NCBI GenBank assembly: GCA_040954595.2 | Contig: CM082578.2 | Coordinates: forward strand, 15,748,001-15,812,000 | Reading direction: 5' to 3' | Source of the DNA: Balanoglossus misakiensis | Lineage: Eukaryota > Hemichordata | DNA: 64,000 bases | In this document: one piece after another, positions 40,938 to 54,198 of the stretch | Numbering within the stretch: the stretch's first letter is position 1 | How the letters are laid out: each line of letters starts with the position of its first letter | Program-made: the position numbers and the translations under genes | Notes under the pieces: model-generated | What the model was told of the DNA's origin: nothing | The model's database searches: none | What the model saw: the letters and a program-made list of their open reading frames with translations, nothing else

Positions 40938-43900
40938 AAGCACAAATTATCAGTCATAGTTATTCATATGCTATATTCTGAATGGGAGAAGTTTAGTTGT
41001 CTGAAGTCTCAGAGAATGAAAACTATTTTTGAACTGAAGTTATTCAGGATTAGAATCATTTAATCTGTTTCCTCCTCCAGTTGAAGGTAGAACCTGTCCA
41101 AGTAAGAATAATGTCTAAGTACCGATGAAGGTCAAAGGTTAGATATCTTATCATCCTGGCAGTGACATACTAGAAGATAATGTGATTTTGTAAATTCCAA
41201 CCTGACATCACCAGTGATTGATGTTTTGACTTGTCTCTGATCAACTTTATATCAAAACACAATTTTGAACATTTCTACATTGTTAATGTTGTGTGACATG
41301 TCAATATTAAAGTGAATGAATAATTGTAGCAATGGGATTGACTGAATACTGAAATTTAATTCGTCGATCCACCTGGAAAAAGGCAACTTTCTAAAGTTAG
41401 CCGTCAGAGGCATAGAAGTAATACCTGGAAGGCCAGACATGTTTATTATTTTCAGCCCTGGTAAAGAACTGTAAAATTGCAAATCCCTGTAAGAATTTAT
41501 TGTAAGAATAATAGCCTAGGCTAGAGGCTGTTCAATGATGATTTTATTTTTCCTTTTCTGTTTATTATCCTGAATATCGCCATCTCATTCTTAAACACTT
41601 GCCCGTTTTTGCACAATTAGTAAGAATCAATTATCCATAACTGTGGGTAACTATAGTAACAGAGTTGATCTAATCCACATCGATAAACCAGTACAATGCT
41701 CTAAAAATTAATAGCTTGTTTGTCGGCAACGCAGTCAAATAAAATGAAGGAGTGAAGGAGTTTACAGTGTGATAAGCATTCGACTATATGACTTTTAAGA
41801 CATAACCATGGAAGCATGCAGAGTTTGCCAGGAAATTTGATTTCCGTGCATCGGATATGACATGCTAGCTGCTTGAACTGATTGGCACTACTCTGGAAAT
41901 CATCTGCAAATAAGGACACATTACTGTCAGGGTGCAGAGTCATTTAACGCACCTGGTCTGTTAATTTCCTATGCTGTGATTGGTCAAATCAAAATCACAT
42001 GGTGTGCAACATTTTAGCGCTGATCCCTGCAAGGAACATATCATATTTTAAACCCATGGGTAGACAATAAATTCCACGAAATATGTTACAAAACACAAAC
42101 TGAAGGACAAATTTGGATAACAGCATTGACGTCTGTCTTATTAACAATCTCCCCTCAGGACTGTCAGTAATACCTCAAAATGGTTTGTTGGAATCCATGG
42201 GGACAAAAAAAAATATATCTCTGGGTAAAAATATTGACAATACAACACATCTCTAGCAAATGAGAATAATCTCATTAGCGCTATTATTGCTATTAAAAGA
42301 TGCAAGAATTTTTTTATTGAAAATTACTCATTAAAATTCATAGGGGAAACAATTAAGTACACATGTATGTATAAATATAATCGCACTAAAACTTGTTTGT
42401 GTGTCATTCATTATGGCAGATGAATGTTTCTATTTCAGTGAGCATGATGATTGCGGCACACAAGAGTGACCCAGGAAAGTACAGCTCATCCAACATTAAG
42501 AATGTCTAATTTCCCATTTTCATATAGTTAGTGAAATTGTGCAATTTGTCGATAGGTGGCATTGCAATTTCCATTAGTCTTGCTCGAGCTGTTTGGTTCA
42601 ATGGTGCATATTTTGAGAAGAAAAGACTCTGGACAAATTGTTTTGATTTTCTCTTCAATAATGATTTGTATAACCTATCTACTTCAAAATAATAAATTAC
42701 AAATCTGAAACTAACAATGCAATCCCACCTCAGATATTAGACAGTTTATATTTCCTTTTATTGTGTGAGAAATGTCATTTTTATAATAAAAGTTATGATA
42801 GCTCTCATGATTAGGATTGAACCATTTGAAATATGCAATAAAAGCAGCTCATAGTCAGCAATGATCGGATGAGGATGATAATGACACTTGGGCCAGAGTA
42901 AGAGTAATACATGTTAACATGAAGCTATATGCTCCGACTGATGGTGGCTTGATGCATTATCCACAAACGGTGTGAAACAAGTTGTTCAACACATGCCCTA
43001 AGAAAACTGCCACCATTTAATGTGTGCTGCAAATTGTTTTATTCATTTGCGGTCGGGTAAAATTGTCAATTACTCGATGTCAGTTTCAGTGGGATGATGA
43101 GAATGAGGTCTGAGAACGGACACATGACGAAGTCTACCTTTGTGAGCACAATACATTAGAGTTCCATATACGTCGGAAATGATTTGCATTAATTTTTGAC
43201 ACTGCTAATCTTATTTGATGCCAACATTTTGCTGTCAGTTCCCTCGCTTCTTGTAAAAAGCCACGGGATAAATTCAATCTATCCCATCATGACGTGTGCC
43301 GATGTCACATTTTGCAAAACAAAGTGTCATCTGAAGAAATAACCATCACTAATGGTTCAAAAGGAAAGTGACATAAATTTTGGTGAACACCTCTCCATTC
43401 TATGCATCATTCGCAACTTATTTGTGAACGTTATTGAGCGTGCCGCTTTCCTTTCGCACATCAGCGTGGCTCCACGAATCCGACAGAGTCGTTTTTTACT
43501 CTGACACTCTGCTTCTACGCATTGTGATCAGGTCAGCTCTTCCCGGTTCTGTTTAACCATTAGCTGACGCTGAATAAAGCAAACTGAAAAACTAGAAATA
43601 CAAATAGAGTGTATTGTGCGTGAATGAAATGCCTATTTTAAATTCACAGATAGGGAGCTTATAGATGATACTGAACACACAGCCATGCTTATAGTTAGTT
43701 GAAGCATATACGCTGACAATACATCAAACACATTGATTAGATGACAGATTCATACACAGCCAATGTGCACATTCTCTAGTTGATTTACGTCAACTCTAAC
43801 AGGCCATACAAATTAAAATCACAGATTTACAATCCTCCCAGAGCAGAAAACTAGACAATACAAGAATTTTGTTCGTAATTCATCTGAATCAATTGCTAAC

Positions 43901-44769
43901 CAATATTTAGCTTAAAACAAAGGACCGCCAGGGATTCTCCAGTTGTCAAGACAACTATATCTATGAATATTAGCGGTATATGTATCAGATACCAGCAAAT
44001 TGACGATATGTCCACATAATTGAATATCCCCCACAATTTAATTAAGATTTTTGACTGAAGTTTCCTGAGCAGAATTTTAAGGCCAATTATTAAGTCAAAG
44101 TTGTTTTTCTTTTCAATGATAAAATGACTTTTAACAGTACATACAGCATATTAGAATGTGTCAATGTATATGTAGATTTGCAAAAAGTGTTTACTTTGTG
44201 TGTGAGCTACTGCAGCTTCCACTATTGTTTATTCTCACCATACTGTCGCCTGTATTGAATGATTTAAAAGAATCCTGCAGATATGCTATATATTGAATGC
44301 CTAGCATGTCTTTGTGGACATTGAAAAATTATAGCACAACATTTTATTTTGGGAGTATCTTTATGAGTCAACATATGTTACCAGTATGTCTTCAGGGATT
44401 TAGACACAAGTCCCTTCATCAAGGAAAGGGTTGTTGAAGTGTAAATTTCAAATTCAATAGTTTAAGTTTTCCATTTTGACATTTTGGAAAAATTGTCAAA
44501 TTGTCAGATATTGCCATCAGCCATTGCGGCTAATGATCACTATTTGCACAGGGGAAATTATTTATCACCTTCCTTAACATGCTGAGAGCTAGTGTGTGAA
44601 AACCAATGTGTATGCATGAAAAAATCATCATGTACCCAGGCTGTTTTGTGGCTTTGTTGGATTGTGTCACTAAAAAGTGCATGTACATGTACCGGTAACT
44701 CGCAGAATTTTGTCCTTGTATGCCTTAGAGTGAAATCCAGATGGATGGACAGAGAGCGTAATGTAAGTG

Positions 44770-44797
44770 CCCCCACCCCCACCCCCTCCCCCTCCCC
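44770..44797 (-). other. G-quadruplex-prone C-rich tract
   Basis: The + strand reads as five C-runs of four to six bases split by single A or T, so the minus strand has five G-runs with one-base loops. That is a very strong G-quadruplex or i-motif pattern. No promoter or gene lies beside it. Confidence 0.6.
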
Positions 44798-45716
44798 AAA
44801 CCCTGATTACATGTGTATCTGCAGGGACTTCTAAACATACCACTTTAGGACCAACTGATAGGAATACAACAGACAAGGCAAGCAAGACAGAGGCAAATGA
44901 GCCAAATTATAACATGGTCAGATTTTGACTGTTGGAGACTAATTAAGGCAGGTATTGTTCACAGTCATGCTGAACAACAGCAAAATTCTAATGATCGAGG
45001 CAATCATTTCTCAGGGGGATAAAAAGTCATTTTTCTTATCTTACTGTAACCATGGTAATATAATTAAACAACGCTGGATGACCAATGGCACTTGGAGTTA
45101 AAACATCTATGATGAAGACGTGCACGATCCATTGTCAATCTTTTAACTATGATCATTGGATAGAGTGTACTTTTCACACACGCATGTCATAATAGCTTGC
45201 TCCTGTCTTGCGACGTTTTTCATCTCTCACAGTTCTGTGTTTTTCATTATTTATGCAATCACATGATTAAACATGCTTGATTGCTTCAGGCTTGTTCTCA
45301 TTTCTACCCTTAAGCTGGCAGTGAAAATGTCATGAAGAGATGCTATACACTGTCATGGAAATAGAAATCACTGATACTTCAGGGTCCATTATAAAAATAA
45401 TCATTATTTTCAAGTTTAATAACATACTTTAACTTAGAATCATCAATTGATATAAATTCTCACAAAAGCGCCCATTTAAAAAAAACGTTTATGGAAAATA
45501 AAAACATGACAAGGTAATGAGCATGCAATTGTGCTGAGTGGATCAGATGCATTTGTGAAATTAATAAGGTGGCCATCAAATCCAATTGAAAGCAACAGCG
45601 AGGCTGATAAAACTATAAGTGCAAACTTACACAGTTGATTGAGTTTGGCCAATTGTAAATATCCTGTATTGTGTCTAACCTTTTCCTGTATTCATCTATC
45701 ACATACCCACCAATAC

Positions 45717-45808
45717 TTAACCCTTCCACCCCTATTTCCCTTTGTAGAGGTCCAACTTTACCATAGAAAACAATGGATTTGGACCAAACCAAGATGGTGG
45801 AAGGGTAA
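45717..45808 (+). mobile_element. MITE-like repeat, copy 2
   Basis: It starts TTAACCCTTCCACCCC and ends GGTGGAAGGGTAA, so its ends form an imperfect inverted repeat. The core GTCCAAC...CAATGGATTTGGACCAAACC closely matches copy 3 in reverse. It is non-coding and too short to be autonomous. Confidence 0.6.
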
Positions 45809-47548
45809 TAAATTGATTTATCTCTGACAAGTCCACTTAATACACACCACACCAGTGAGTTAGCCTAAACCTTGGGGCATTTGACATGGATCTCGTATAT
45901 TAAATTATGAAATTTGAGGAAATTTGGTGCCCAGTTGTAGGATATGGGCATTTTTGCTTTAACATTTGCATATCCGTGATGTCACTGACCACTGACGTGT
46001 AACACTGTTCTGTTCAAATTGTATTTTTATACATAAATGATCATTCAAAGAAAATCAACACCACTTTGAATTTTCATTGATTTTTGAAAATTCTCCTAGG
46101 TAACCATTGCCTAGAATTGCATCCTTCGGTATCACGTTTATGAAATGATACACCCACAATTCAGAAACCCCAGTCGATCAGTGATGACATATTTAAATTT
46201 ATTTCACAGGGCTACAAAAATTCAATAGCGGCTTTAGCCCATGGCTCTGACTCAAACAAGATATCAAAGACTTGCAACAAGACTGCAACATATTCTAAAA
46301 GAGACAATTTTGCTGATAACTTGTTTTTGTAACTGCCCCTGACAAGTCTGAGCGAATCTGTTTGGTGATGGTCAGATGAAGATCATCCAAGCCTTGCCCA
46401 AGATCCACCTTCAGGCGCAATAGTTTTGCCAAGAATAGAAGTACATATCTGGACTTCAATCGTGACATCAGTTTCCTTCGAGAATGATGCATTTCCGGTA
46501 TTCCACTATGCAGTGACAAATTCAGGCCAAAAGAAGATTAATTTGCTGAAGAATTTTAATTCCAAAATGTTATCTTAATACCATGATTACAAACTAAAAT
46601 ACTTTACAAATGTTAATTTCAAACCTGATTCAATTAACAAATCATTTCTGTCTCTTCATTTGTGTCAAGGACCTGTCATCATGAAGAGACCGTCCTATGT
46701 GGTACTCTATTTAGACAAATAAAATATAGTACATGTACATTCATTCAGAGGTACCACTGACCTTCATAAACATGATCTATGTCTGTTATTTACGAGAGCC
46801 TGTAATAACATTCACATTTTCATAGATACTGTTGAGATTAATACAAACCACACTCATATCAAATTTACCCTGTTAGTAGTAGTATGACTTTGTTAGTTCT
46901 CAGCCAACTTTTGAGTTCTGCTATGTAGAAGTTCACCATGCAATTGGCAGAGGTCAAGAATTGTTATGATGTATGAACAGCTTTGTCTGCAAATGAAAAT
47001 TGACTGCAAAATGACAGTTTTACTGAGTTGTCTTGAGATATTGGCTGAGGTGAACATAAAATAAACTAATACTGGCTGTTTCATCTTCGATAGTAAATCG
47101 GGATGGCTCGGGATTTAGTTTGTTATTTTAATACATTGTTAACGATAAATCAAGCCATATCTGAATGCTTGACTCGCGTCACTTGTCATTTTGAATACTG
47201 TGTTTTAAACAAAAGACTCATTCATATTTGAATTCTTGATATGCATCAGCAATGATCAGCATTTTTTGATAAAATAAATCACGCATCCTCTTTGATTGAA
47301 CTCATTACAACAGGCAGCAGATAATTTGGTTTGGATTATTAAAAATATTATTGTCAATCTGTTAGCAGTCCATCAAAGAATCAGTCAACACCGCAGTTCT
47401 TGGCTTCATTTATGATAGCAGTTTCCATAGCGACAGTATTCCCCAGTCTCCCAGAGAGACAATTACTGGAAAATCAATTATGCAGCACCACATATCGCCA
47501 ATGCAGTCATAATCACTGCATCCAAGGGTGATGATGAATGGTCATCTT

Positions 47549-48175
47549 CTAAACGGGCAGATCATCAGTTTTGGCACAAAATTCTGGTAAGCTGTTGTAT
47601 CGGCTTTTTGGTTGAGGATGTGAAAACTCGGGTAAACTCATCACCCGTCTGGTTTCCACCATTTCTGTATCGTCGGAGCGCGAGTCCTCATCACTTCCAC
47701 TACCAAAGGGATAAACTCTGGTGTGCAAAGCAGGCTTGAGCTTAGTAAGACTAGCAGTTCTTTTCAGGACCCACTCGCCGACACTCTCTTCCTTGGGACG
47801 TTCTTGTAATACTTGTTGTATAACCGATTTGAATAAAAGAGGGATTTCCTTCACTTGTGGTTCTCTCTCAATCACTTCTCGGAACCTCGTTATTACCTTC
47901 CCGCTTTCCGGGGGTCTTACTTTCGTACAAAGTTCTTCAATCTCCAATCTTTGTATCTGTGGCATTTCAAAAGTCTTCGGCGGTGTGCTGATCAGCCAGC
48001 TGTAATCGACGCTTGTCCGCTTCAGTTTATCCTCATGGTCTTTTTCTCTCGCAAGGCGTTCGCTCTCTCGAATTTGAGTATCCAATTCCAGCAGAAGCGA
48101 TTCAGCGACGACTGCGCTCTCGCATTTCTCGGGAGGACGATAATCGCTACCTCGAAACCAAGACATCAGTGGCAT
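47549..48175 (-). CDS. RD3: RD3 family protein (guanylate cyclase regulator)
   Basis: A 208-residue protein in one exon, against 195 aa for human RD3. In vertebrates RD3 binds retinal membrane guanylate cyclases, blocks their activity and helps their transport; loss causes retinal degeneration. Family hallmarks in order are MPLMSWFR at the N-terminus, VDYSWL at 56-61, the helix RLEIEELCTKVRPPESGKV near 76-94, FREVIEREPQVKEIPLLFKS near 98-117, a basic KLKP..TRVYPF segment near 145-157, and the C-terminal motif LPEF. LPEF occurs twice (181-184 and 196-199), where vertebrate RD3 has one. The start chosen is ATG 48173-48175, the first in-frame ATG (A at -3). The frame stays open for 70 codons upstream but begins there only with TTG, so that part is taken as 5' UTR. 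It is divergent to BRK1. In an invertebrate it probably acts on a related receptor cyclase, which is inference. Confidence 0.88.
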   Translation of the reverse strand: MPLMSWFRGSDYRPPEKCESAVVAESLLLELDTQIRESERLAREKDHEDKLKRTSVDYSWLISTPPKTFEMPQIQRLEIEELCTKVRPPESGKVITRFREVIEREPQVKEIPLLFKSVIQQVLQERPKEESVGEWVLKRTASLTKLKPALHTRVYPFGSGSDEDSRSDDTEMVETRRVMSLPEFSHPQPKSRYNSLPEFCAKTDDLPV

Positions 48176-49123
48176 CTTCCCTCCAAGATCGTAGACGCCC
48201 TTTGATGATAGGGTGCTGCCAAAGCCTTCGTCAGCTCCAAGCCTTATGTACTGGATTGTGGCTTCTTGTCGGTCCAGCTTTGTTCTGTTCACTGAAGGAA
48301 CGGCAAAACAACGACGAAAGGCAGCGAAGCTAGATGTACTGTGAAATACGTGGAATACTTCTAGTGCTAACGTTCCAAATGACAAAAGGATACGTCCTAC
48401 ACAGTCATGTCAGGTCATCGCTGCGACTGAGAGATTCAATCAGAATATTGTCCGGGTTTCTGGTAACAAACCAGTCTTGATGTTCGACTTTAAACGGACC
48501 ATACACCGTCGTGATCAGTATAAACGCTGTCCAACAGTGATGATGACGCGACGCCGTGGTCGACCGGTCTGTATTATTTGCCGGAGCAATCGGATAACAA
48601 ATGAAGTGTCATTCGATCAAGAAATCGCAGTGAGATGTTTAGTTCGCTACCGTTACCAGAGTCTCCGTTCGCTTGCTAGCCTATCACACCATATTACCAA
48701 ACAGATCATTGTGCGTGAAACTTATCATCTGAGATCACAAGGCGCTGTTCCGCTCCCTTATGCGGGAGATCACACGCACAGCCGACGCCGATAATGATTG
48801 AGTAAGTGATTGAGTGCAACAAACGTTCACTGTGTATGAGGGCAGTACACAAAATACATTATGCAAATTATATGCTACATAAACATGTTAATATCATGTT
48901 CATAGCAAAACAAAGTGCGGCGCGGCGGAGACAAATTTTGGGTTCTTGAAATGTTACGGATAAAGAAATATATTCTTATGAAATAAAGAAAACACAATAA
49001 CTCACATAAACTGACTATCAAGATGAAAATACTGTTTTGTTGACATTTGGAGCTACTCAGATTTTGCACCAATCAAATACATCGTTACAACACAGATGAC
49101 CCTATTTTCATTTCAAGGTCAAA
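48176..49123. promoter_or_regulatory. Divergent intergenic region between RD3 and BRK1
   Basis: The 948 bp between the two start codons must hold the promoters of both genes. The RD3 side is CpG-containing with no TATA seen. A CCAAT box lies at 49069-49073, only about 50 bp before the BRK1 ATG, which implies a very short BRK1 leader. The 105-codon + strand frame at 48477-48794 has no signature and is dismissed. Confidence 0.45.
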
Positions 49124-49899
49124 ATGGCTCCCGTCGGAGGTAGGGAGTCGAGCGTTCAGCGACAAATACAACAGGACTGGGCAAATCGAGAGTATATTGA
49201 AGTGATCACTAGCAGTATAAAGAAAATAGCGGACTTTTTGAATTCATTTGGTGAGTTTGATGTTTTGAGATTTCTTAATTTAAGCACAATAGCCCTTCAA
49301 AATATACAGAATGTAAGTCCACCAAACCGGAAGCAAATACAGTTTTTAGTCGACAAACACTTTACACAGAACTATATATTATTGTGCAGATCGGATTGAA
49401 CATTTGTTTTGATCGATAACTAGCTACATTCCTTACAGTAAGGAAAATATTCGAGCTACATTTTTGCAACAAACAAACAAGGAAGTGCCGGTGTGAAAGC
49501 GCCCTCCAGTGTCGGTTTTGCTGGAGTTTCCTGGTACCTCTGATCAAAGATAGCACTCTTATGTTTAAGGTATCTTATTGTTTTGATAGATATGTCCTGC
49601 AGATCAAGACTGGCCACTTTGAATGAGAAGTTAACATCTCTAGAAAGACGCATAGAGTATATAGAAGCAAGGGTAAGTAGCACTCTTACTTTTCTGATCC
49701 CCACCATCACCCATGGTTCTTGCTGCTTTTCATGGGTAGCGAGTAAGTATGAGGGGAAATGAAAATGTCTGCAGGCTTATTTGCATGTGATTATTGGTGG
49801 CAATGCCACATGCTTTGGTGTTCAGTCTCAGTCATAATTGACCAGATAGTTTCCTTTTCATATTCATTGCAGGTGACCAAAGGAGAAACACTGACATAG
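49124..49899 (+). CDS. BRK1: BRK1 (BRICK1/HSPC300), subunit of the SCAR/WAVE complex
   Basis: Three exons join in frame: 49124-49250 (donor TTTG|GTGAGT), 49590-49672 (acceptor GATAG, donor AGG|GTAAGT) and 49873-49899 (acceptor TTGCAG), encoding 78 aa. Introns are phase 1 and phase 0. The protein is almost identical to animal BRK1 outside the first residues: [20 protein letters not shown], then the exon 2 block from [20 protein letters not shown] to YIEAR, then VTKGETLT at the end. The human protein is 75 aa. BRK1 is a small coiled-coil protein, the least subunit of the pentameric WAVE regulatory complex that couples Rac to Arp2/3-driven actin assembly in the cytoplasm. The start ATG has A at -3 and the first exon follows a CCAAT box closely. 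Confidence 0.96.
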
Positions 49900-52717
49900 C
49901 TGTCGTCAAGAATATCACAGATATCACAATTTCATCAACAGTCCCACTCCAAGAAGTGCAAGATTGTGCGTTGATAAACTCTCATCCAAATCAGCTTCCA
50001 CTGTATTCAGGAAGTAGTTTGTATTCACACAAGAATCATGGATTTGAATATTTCCTGGAGTCGTTAATTAACAGTTGCCATGTTTTGAAGAACAGTATTT
50101 TGTGGTATGATTTGTAACAAAGCTTTCATAAAACATTGTATACAGACATAAATAGATTTCAGTATACTTACACAAATTTCTCCGTGTTGATTTTCCCTTG
50201 CAACACCATGGTTTGGTCCAACTCCATTGTTTTACAGCAATGCTGGACCTTTATAGAGAGAAATGGGGTGAAAGGGTTAATTTGCTTAGTAGCACTCTTC
50301 TGTAGTATTCCTGATCTCTGATGTAGTGTCATTGCATCCTTTTCATTTGCCATTAGTCTTATCTAGTTATCTGTAGTCTATCTCATTTGTTCAGTCATTT
50401 ATATCTCTTGTCACTGCTATTTTGTAAAATATTAAAAATAACTTTTTTTTACAAACGAGATAATGTTGTGGAAAGTTAATGTATTTGTTTACACCCCCAA
50501 AATTGAGCCCCTTTAGAGAGGGTGTATGCAGACCTTGACAAAATCCAGTAGTAGATCTGTATCAGCAAAGAAAGCCCATGGCTAGAACACTGAGGCTGCT
50601 GAAGAAGACAGTATTTGTACACTGAGGTGCGGATAGTATTTTGACACGTGTAATTGGATACAAGTCCATGATATGACACAACAGTATAGAATACCACTGG
50701 GTTGCCACGGAGCTGAATTTGAAATGTTGATTTTTAAGGAGTTCATTTCACTTCCCAATTGAAAAAGAACACTTATGTGGAACAGTATAGTATATCGTAC
50801 ATGTCAAAGTGACTTAATAACGAGCGCCCTCTCTAGTGAATAATGGGCGTTTCTGTTGTTTTAGAGTCCTGTGTAGCAAGGGAGGGGCTAGGGGCCGTGC
50901 CTCGGAATAGTTTGATTGGAATACGAATCTTTGCTTAGGTATACTAGAAAACAACGTACGAAACGTGTCAACATGTTGAGCCAAGAAAATGCTGATTAAA
51001 GACATGACGTTGCCATACACCACCCCTATTTTTTAAAGACAGCATCATTTTCATCAATGTTGACGACTGAAGTTGCCACCTCTAAAGATATATTATAAAA
51101 TAGAATTTATAGATACTTCTTATTGTGTATATTACACAACAGTTCTCTGAGTATTCTCTGCAACATGTTTCAATGATGTACTAGTATTGAAAAGACGGGT
51201 GGCTTTTGTACTGATTCCCCTATAGGCCATAACTTATACAAGGCTACAGTAAACTTCACAACAGTCGATGGACAGTCTCAGAGAGGATTTCCTCCCAGGC
51301 AGAATATGCATGATTGCAATGATTATTTACCTAGTAGGCCGTGTAGACAAGTTATTACTGTAAGCCTTCTGTGTCATAAGATATCATGTACAAATTGAAA
51401 TATCGAGAAACTGAGAACGCGATGAAAGTGAAAACGATACCTGCCTTGTATCACGCGCTGGCCTTCCCCCTCGCACGTTACACACGTGGAAATACATTAA
51501 TGACATGTTAATTTCACAATTTACATGTCAATAGTATCAAGGCTTAATGGCCTTCCAAGAGGACATTCTATTGTGAATAATACTTAGTCAGCGCGCAGAT
51601 GATGCTTAAAAAGTGACTTTGTTTTCGCGAATGGAAAAAGTATGAGGCTACATTGCATTTCTAGGTCGCCGATTATCCATTCGTATCGATATCGGATCGC
51701 GTGGACAAGCAAAACGAGATTTATCAAAACTCTGGAAGGTGAGTATTACTGACGCATTGCTGTCTTCTAGATAACGTCATATATGACGTATGGAGATGTC
51801 AAGGATATATCATGTTTCGGTGATAATTACTTTTACCTATATTTGTGAAAATGCGTTTCAGTATATATTAGATTTTTGTTCAACTTTCATGCAAACACTT
51901 TCAAAATTTATTCAATTACTACGAGGCCAATAGAAACGTATTTGACCTCAGAATATACTAGTATGACCTTCTTGCGCTGAGGGAAACTGAAAGCGTATAC
52001 TACTATACTATACTAGTCTCGTTTGTCAATTAAGCCCCAATTACCTCCTAACCAGAAATGTAGCCGCAAAAGCGAGTTGCTCGCAATTGTAGCTCAGAGG
52101 TCTGGCGAGGGATACCCTACCAGTGCACCTGGCGTACCACAGGCAAAAACTACAAGAATATTGCCTTGAGGTAACGGGCATTTTCCTCGTGATAAGCTTT
52201 CACTTGTGAAAAGTAAACTATATCTTTATGCGCATGTCATGTCACAACTGTATTGGAACAGAACCTGGTGAATGGTTTCAATTTATGGCTCAATCATACA
52301 ACGATCGCGACACAACGGCTACCTTATCAAGGTGTTGTATCAGCCGCTGTGTGGAAAAAGGAAAAGCATAAACAGCCAAATATGATATCAGACGATTTGT
52401 CCGCCTATAAGTCCAGCAATCATGGGACGCTTTACCGACCATAGAAAACATACATGTACTAGTATATTTCATATGATCACGCGTCGTACGTGCCAACAGA
52501 TCACGACGTGACGCGTGACGTGCTGCCTGTGCAGGGGGTGCCCTTCCCGATTAATTATGAAAAGGCCTGTTTACCCGCATGTCAATGCCTTGCATAATCA
52601 CGTCTCTGTATTGTATGTGGTATCATAGACAGTACTGTCTATACTGGTATAGGATGACCTCATAATGATTATTAGCCTGGAATTGAAACGTCTGTTGTCC
52701 AAGGCTGTCACCCCTTT
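49900..52717. other. BRK1 3' flank and intergenic region
   Basis: No coding exon was recognised. It starts with the BRK1 3' UTR, whose end I could not place because no clear AATAAA was seen nearby. A third copy of the MITE-like repeat lies at 50191-50280. A tRNA-like GTAGCTCAGAGG motif near 52088 does not fold into a tRNA by eye. Confidence 0.45.
50191..50280 (-). mobile_element. MITE-like repeat, copy 3 (reverse orientation)
   Basis: Read on the minus strand it begins TTAACCCTTTCACCCC, continues through TAAAGGTCCA and AACAATGGAGTTGGACCAAA, and ends near CAAGGGAAAA. It aligns along its full length with copy 2 and more loosely with copy 1. Confidence 0.6.
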
Positions 52718-52727
52718 GTATTAAAAG
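52718..52727 (+). promoter_or_regulatory. Possible TATA box of the PPxY membrane protein gene
   Basis: TATTAAAAGG is TATA-like and would place transcription start near 52750, giving a leader of about 125 nt before ATG 52875. That leader has a two-codon upstream frame (ATG AGA TAG, 52831-52839). Confidence 0.35.
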
Positions 52728-52874
52728 GAGCACGTTCTTTACCTGCTCTACATAACAGCCTGCCCTAGTTCTCCATTAATACCCAGTTATTCATTTCTAC
52801 CTCAGAGTACAGCCGTTACAGTTGTAAACGATGAGATAGCCAGAATTCCCTGTCTGCGCGTACACCTATAGATT

Positions 52875-54198
<1,324 letters not shown>

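Larger units (their letters stand above)
25716..47548. other. Long gene-free AT-rich region between ELK and RD3
   Basis: In nearly 22 kb I found no exon with recognisable protein similarity on either strand. It holds microsatellites, homopolymers, short inverted or direct repeats, two copies of a TTAA-flanked MITE-like repeat and several RFX X-box-like palindromes. A less AT-rich patch at about 46.27-46.53 kb has open frames on the minus strand in two registers but no family signature. Confidence 0.5.

Noticed and set aside
46295-46519. 74-codon minus-strand frame
   Set aside because: Two registers look protein-like here, but neither has a signature, splice site or ATG context strong enough to call.
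48176-48385. 70-codon extension upstream of the RD3 start
   Set aside because: It begins at TTG, has no ATG, and RD3 proteins start at the MPLMSWFR-like segment.
52080-52130. tRNA-like GTAGCTCAGAGG
   Set aside because: No cloverleaf or B-box could be found by eye.
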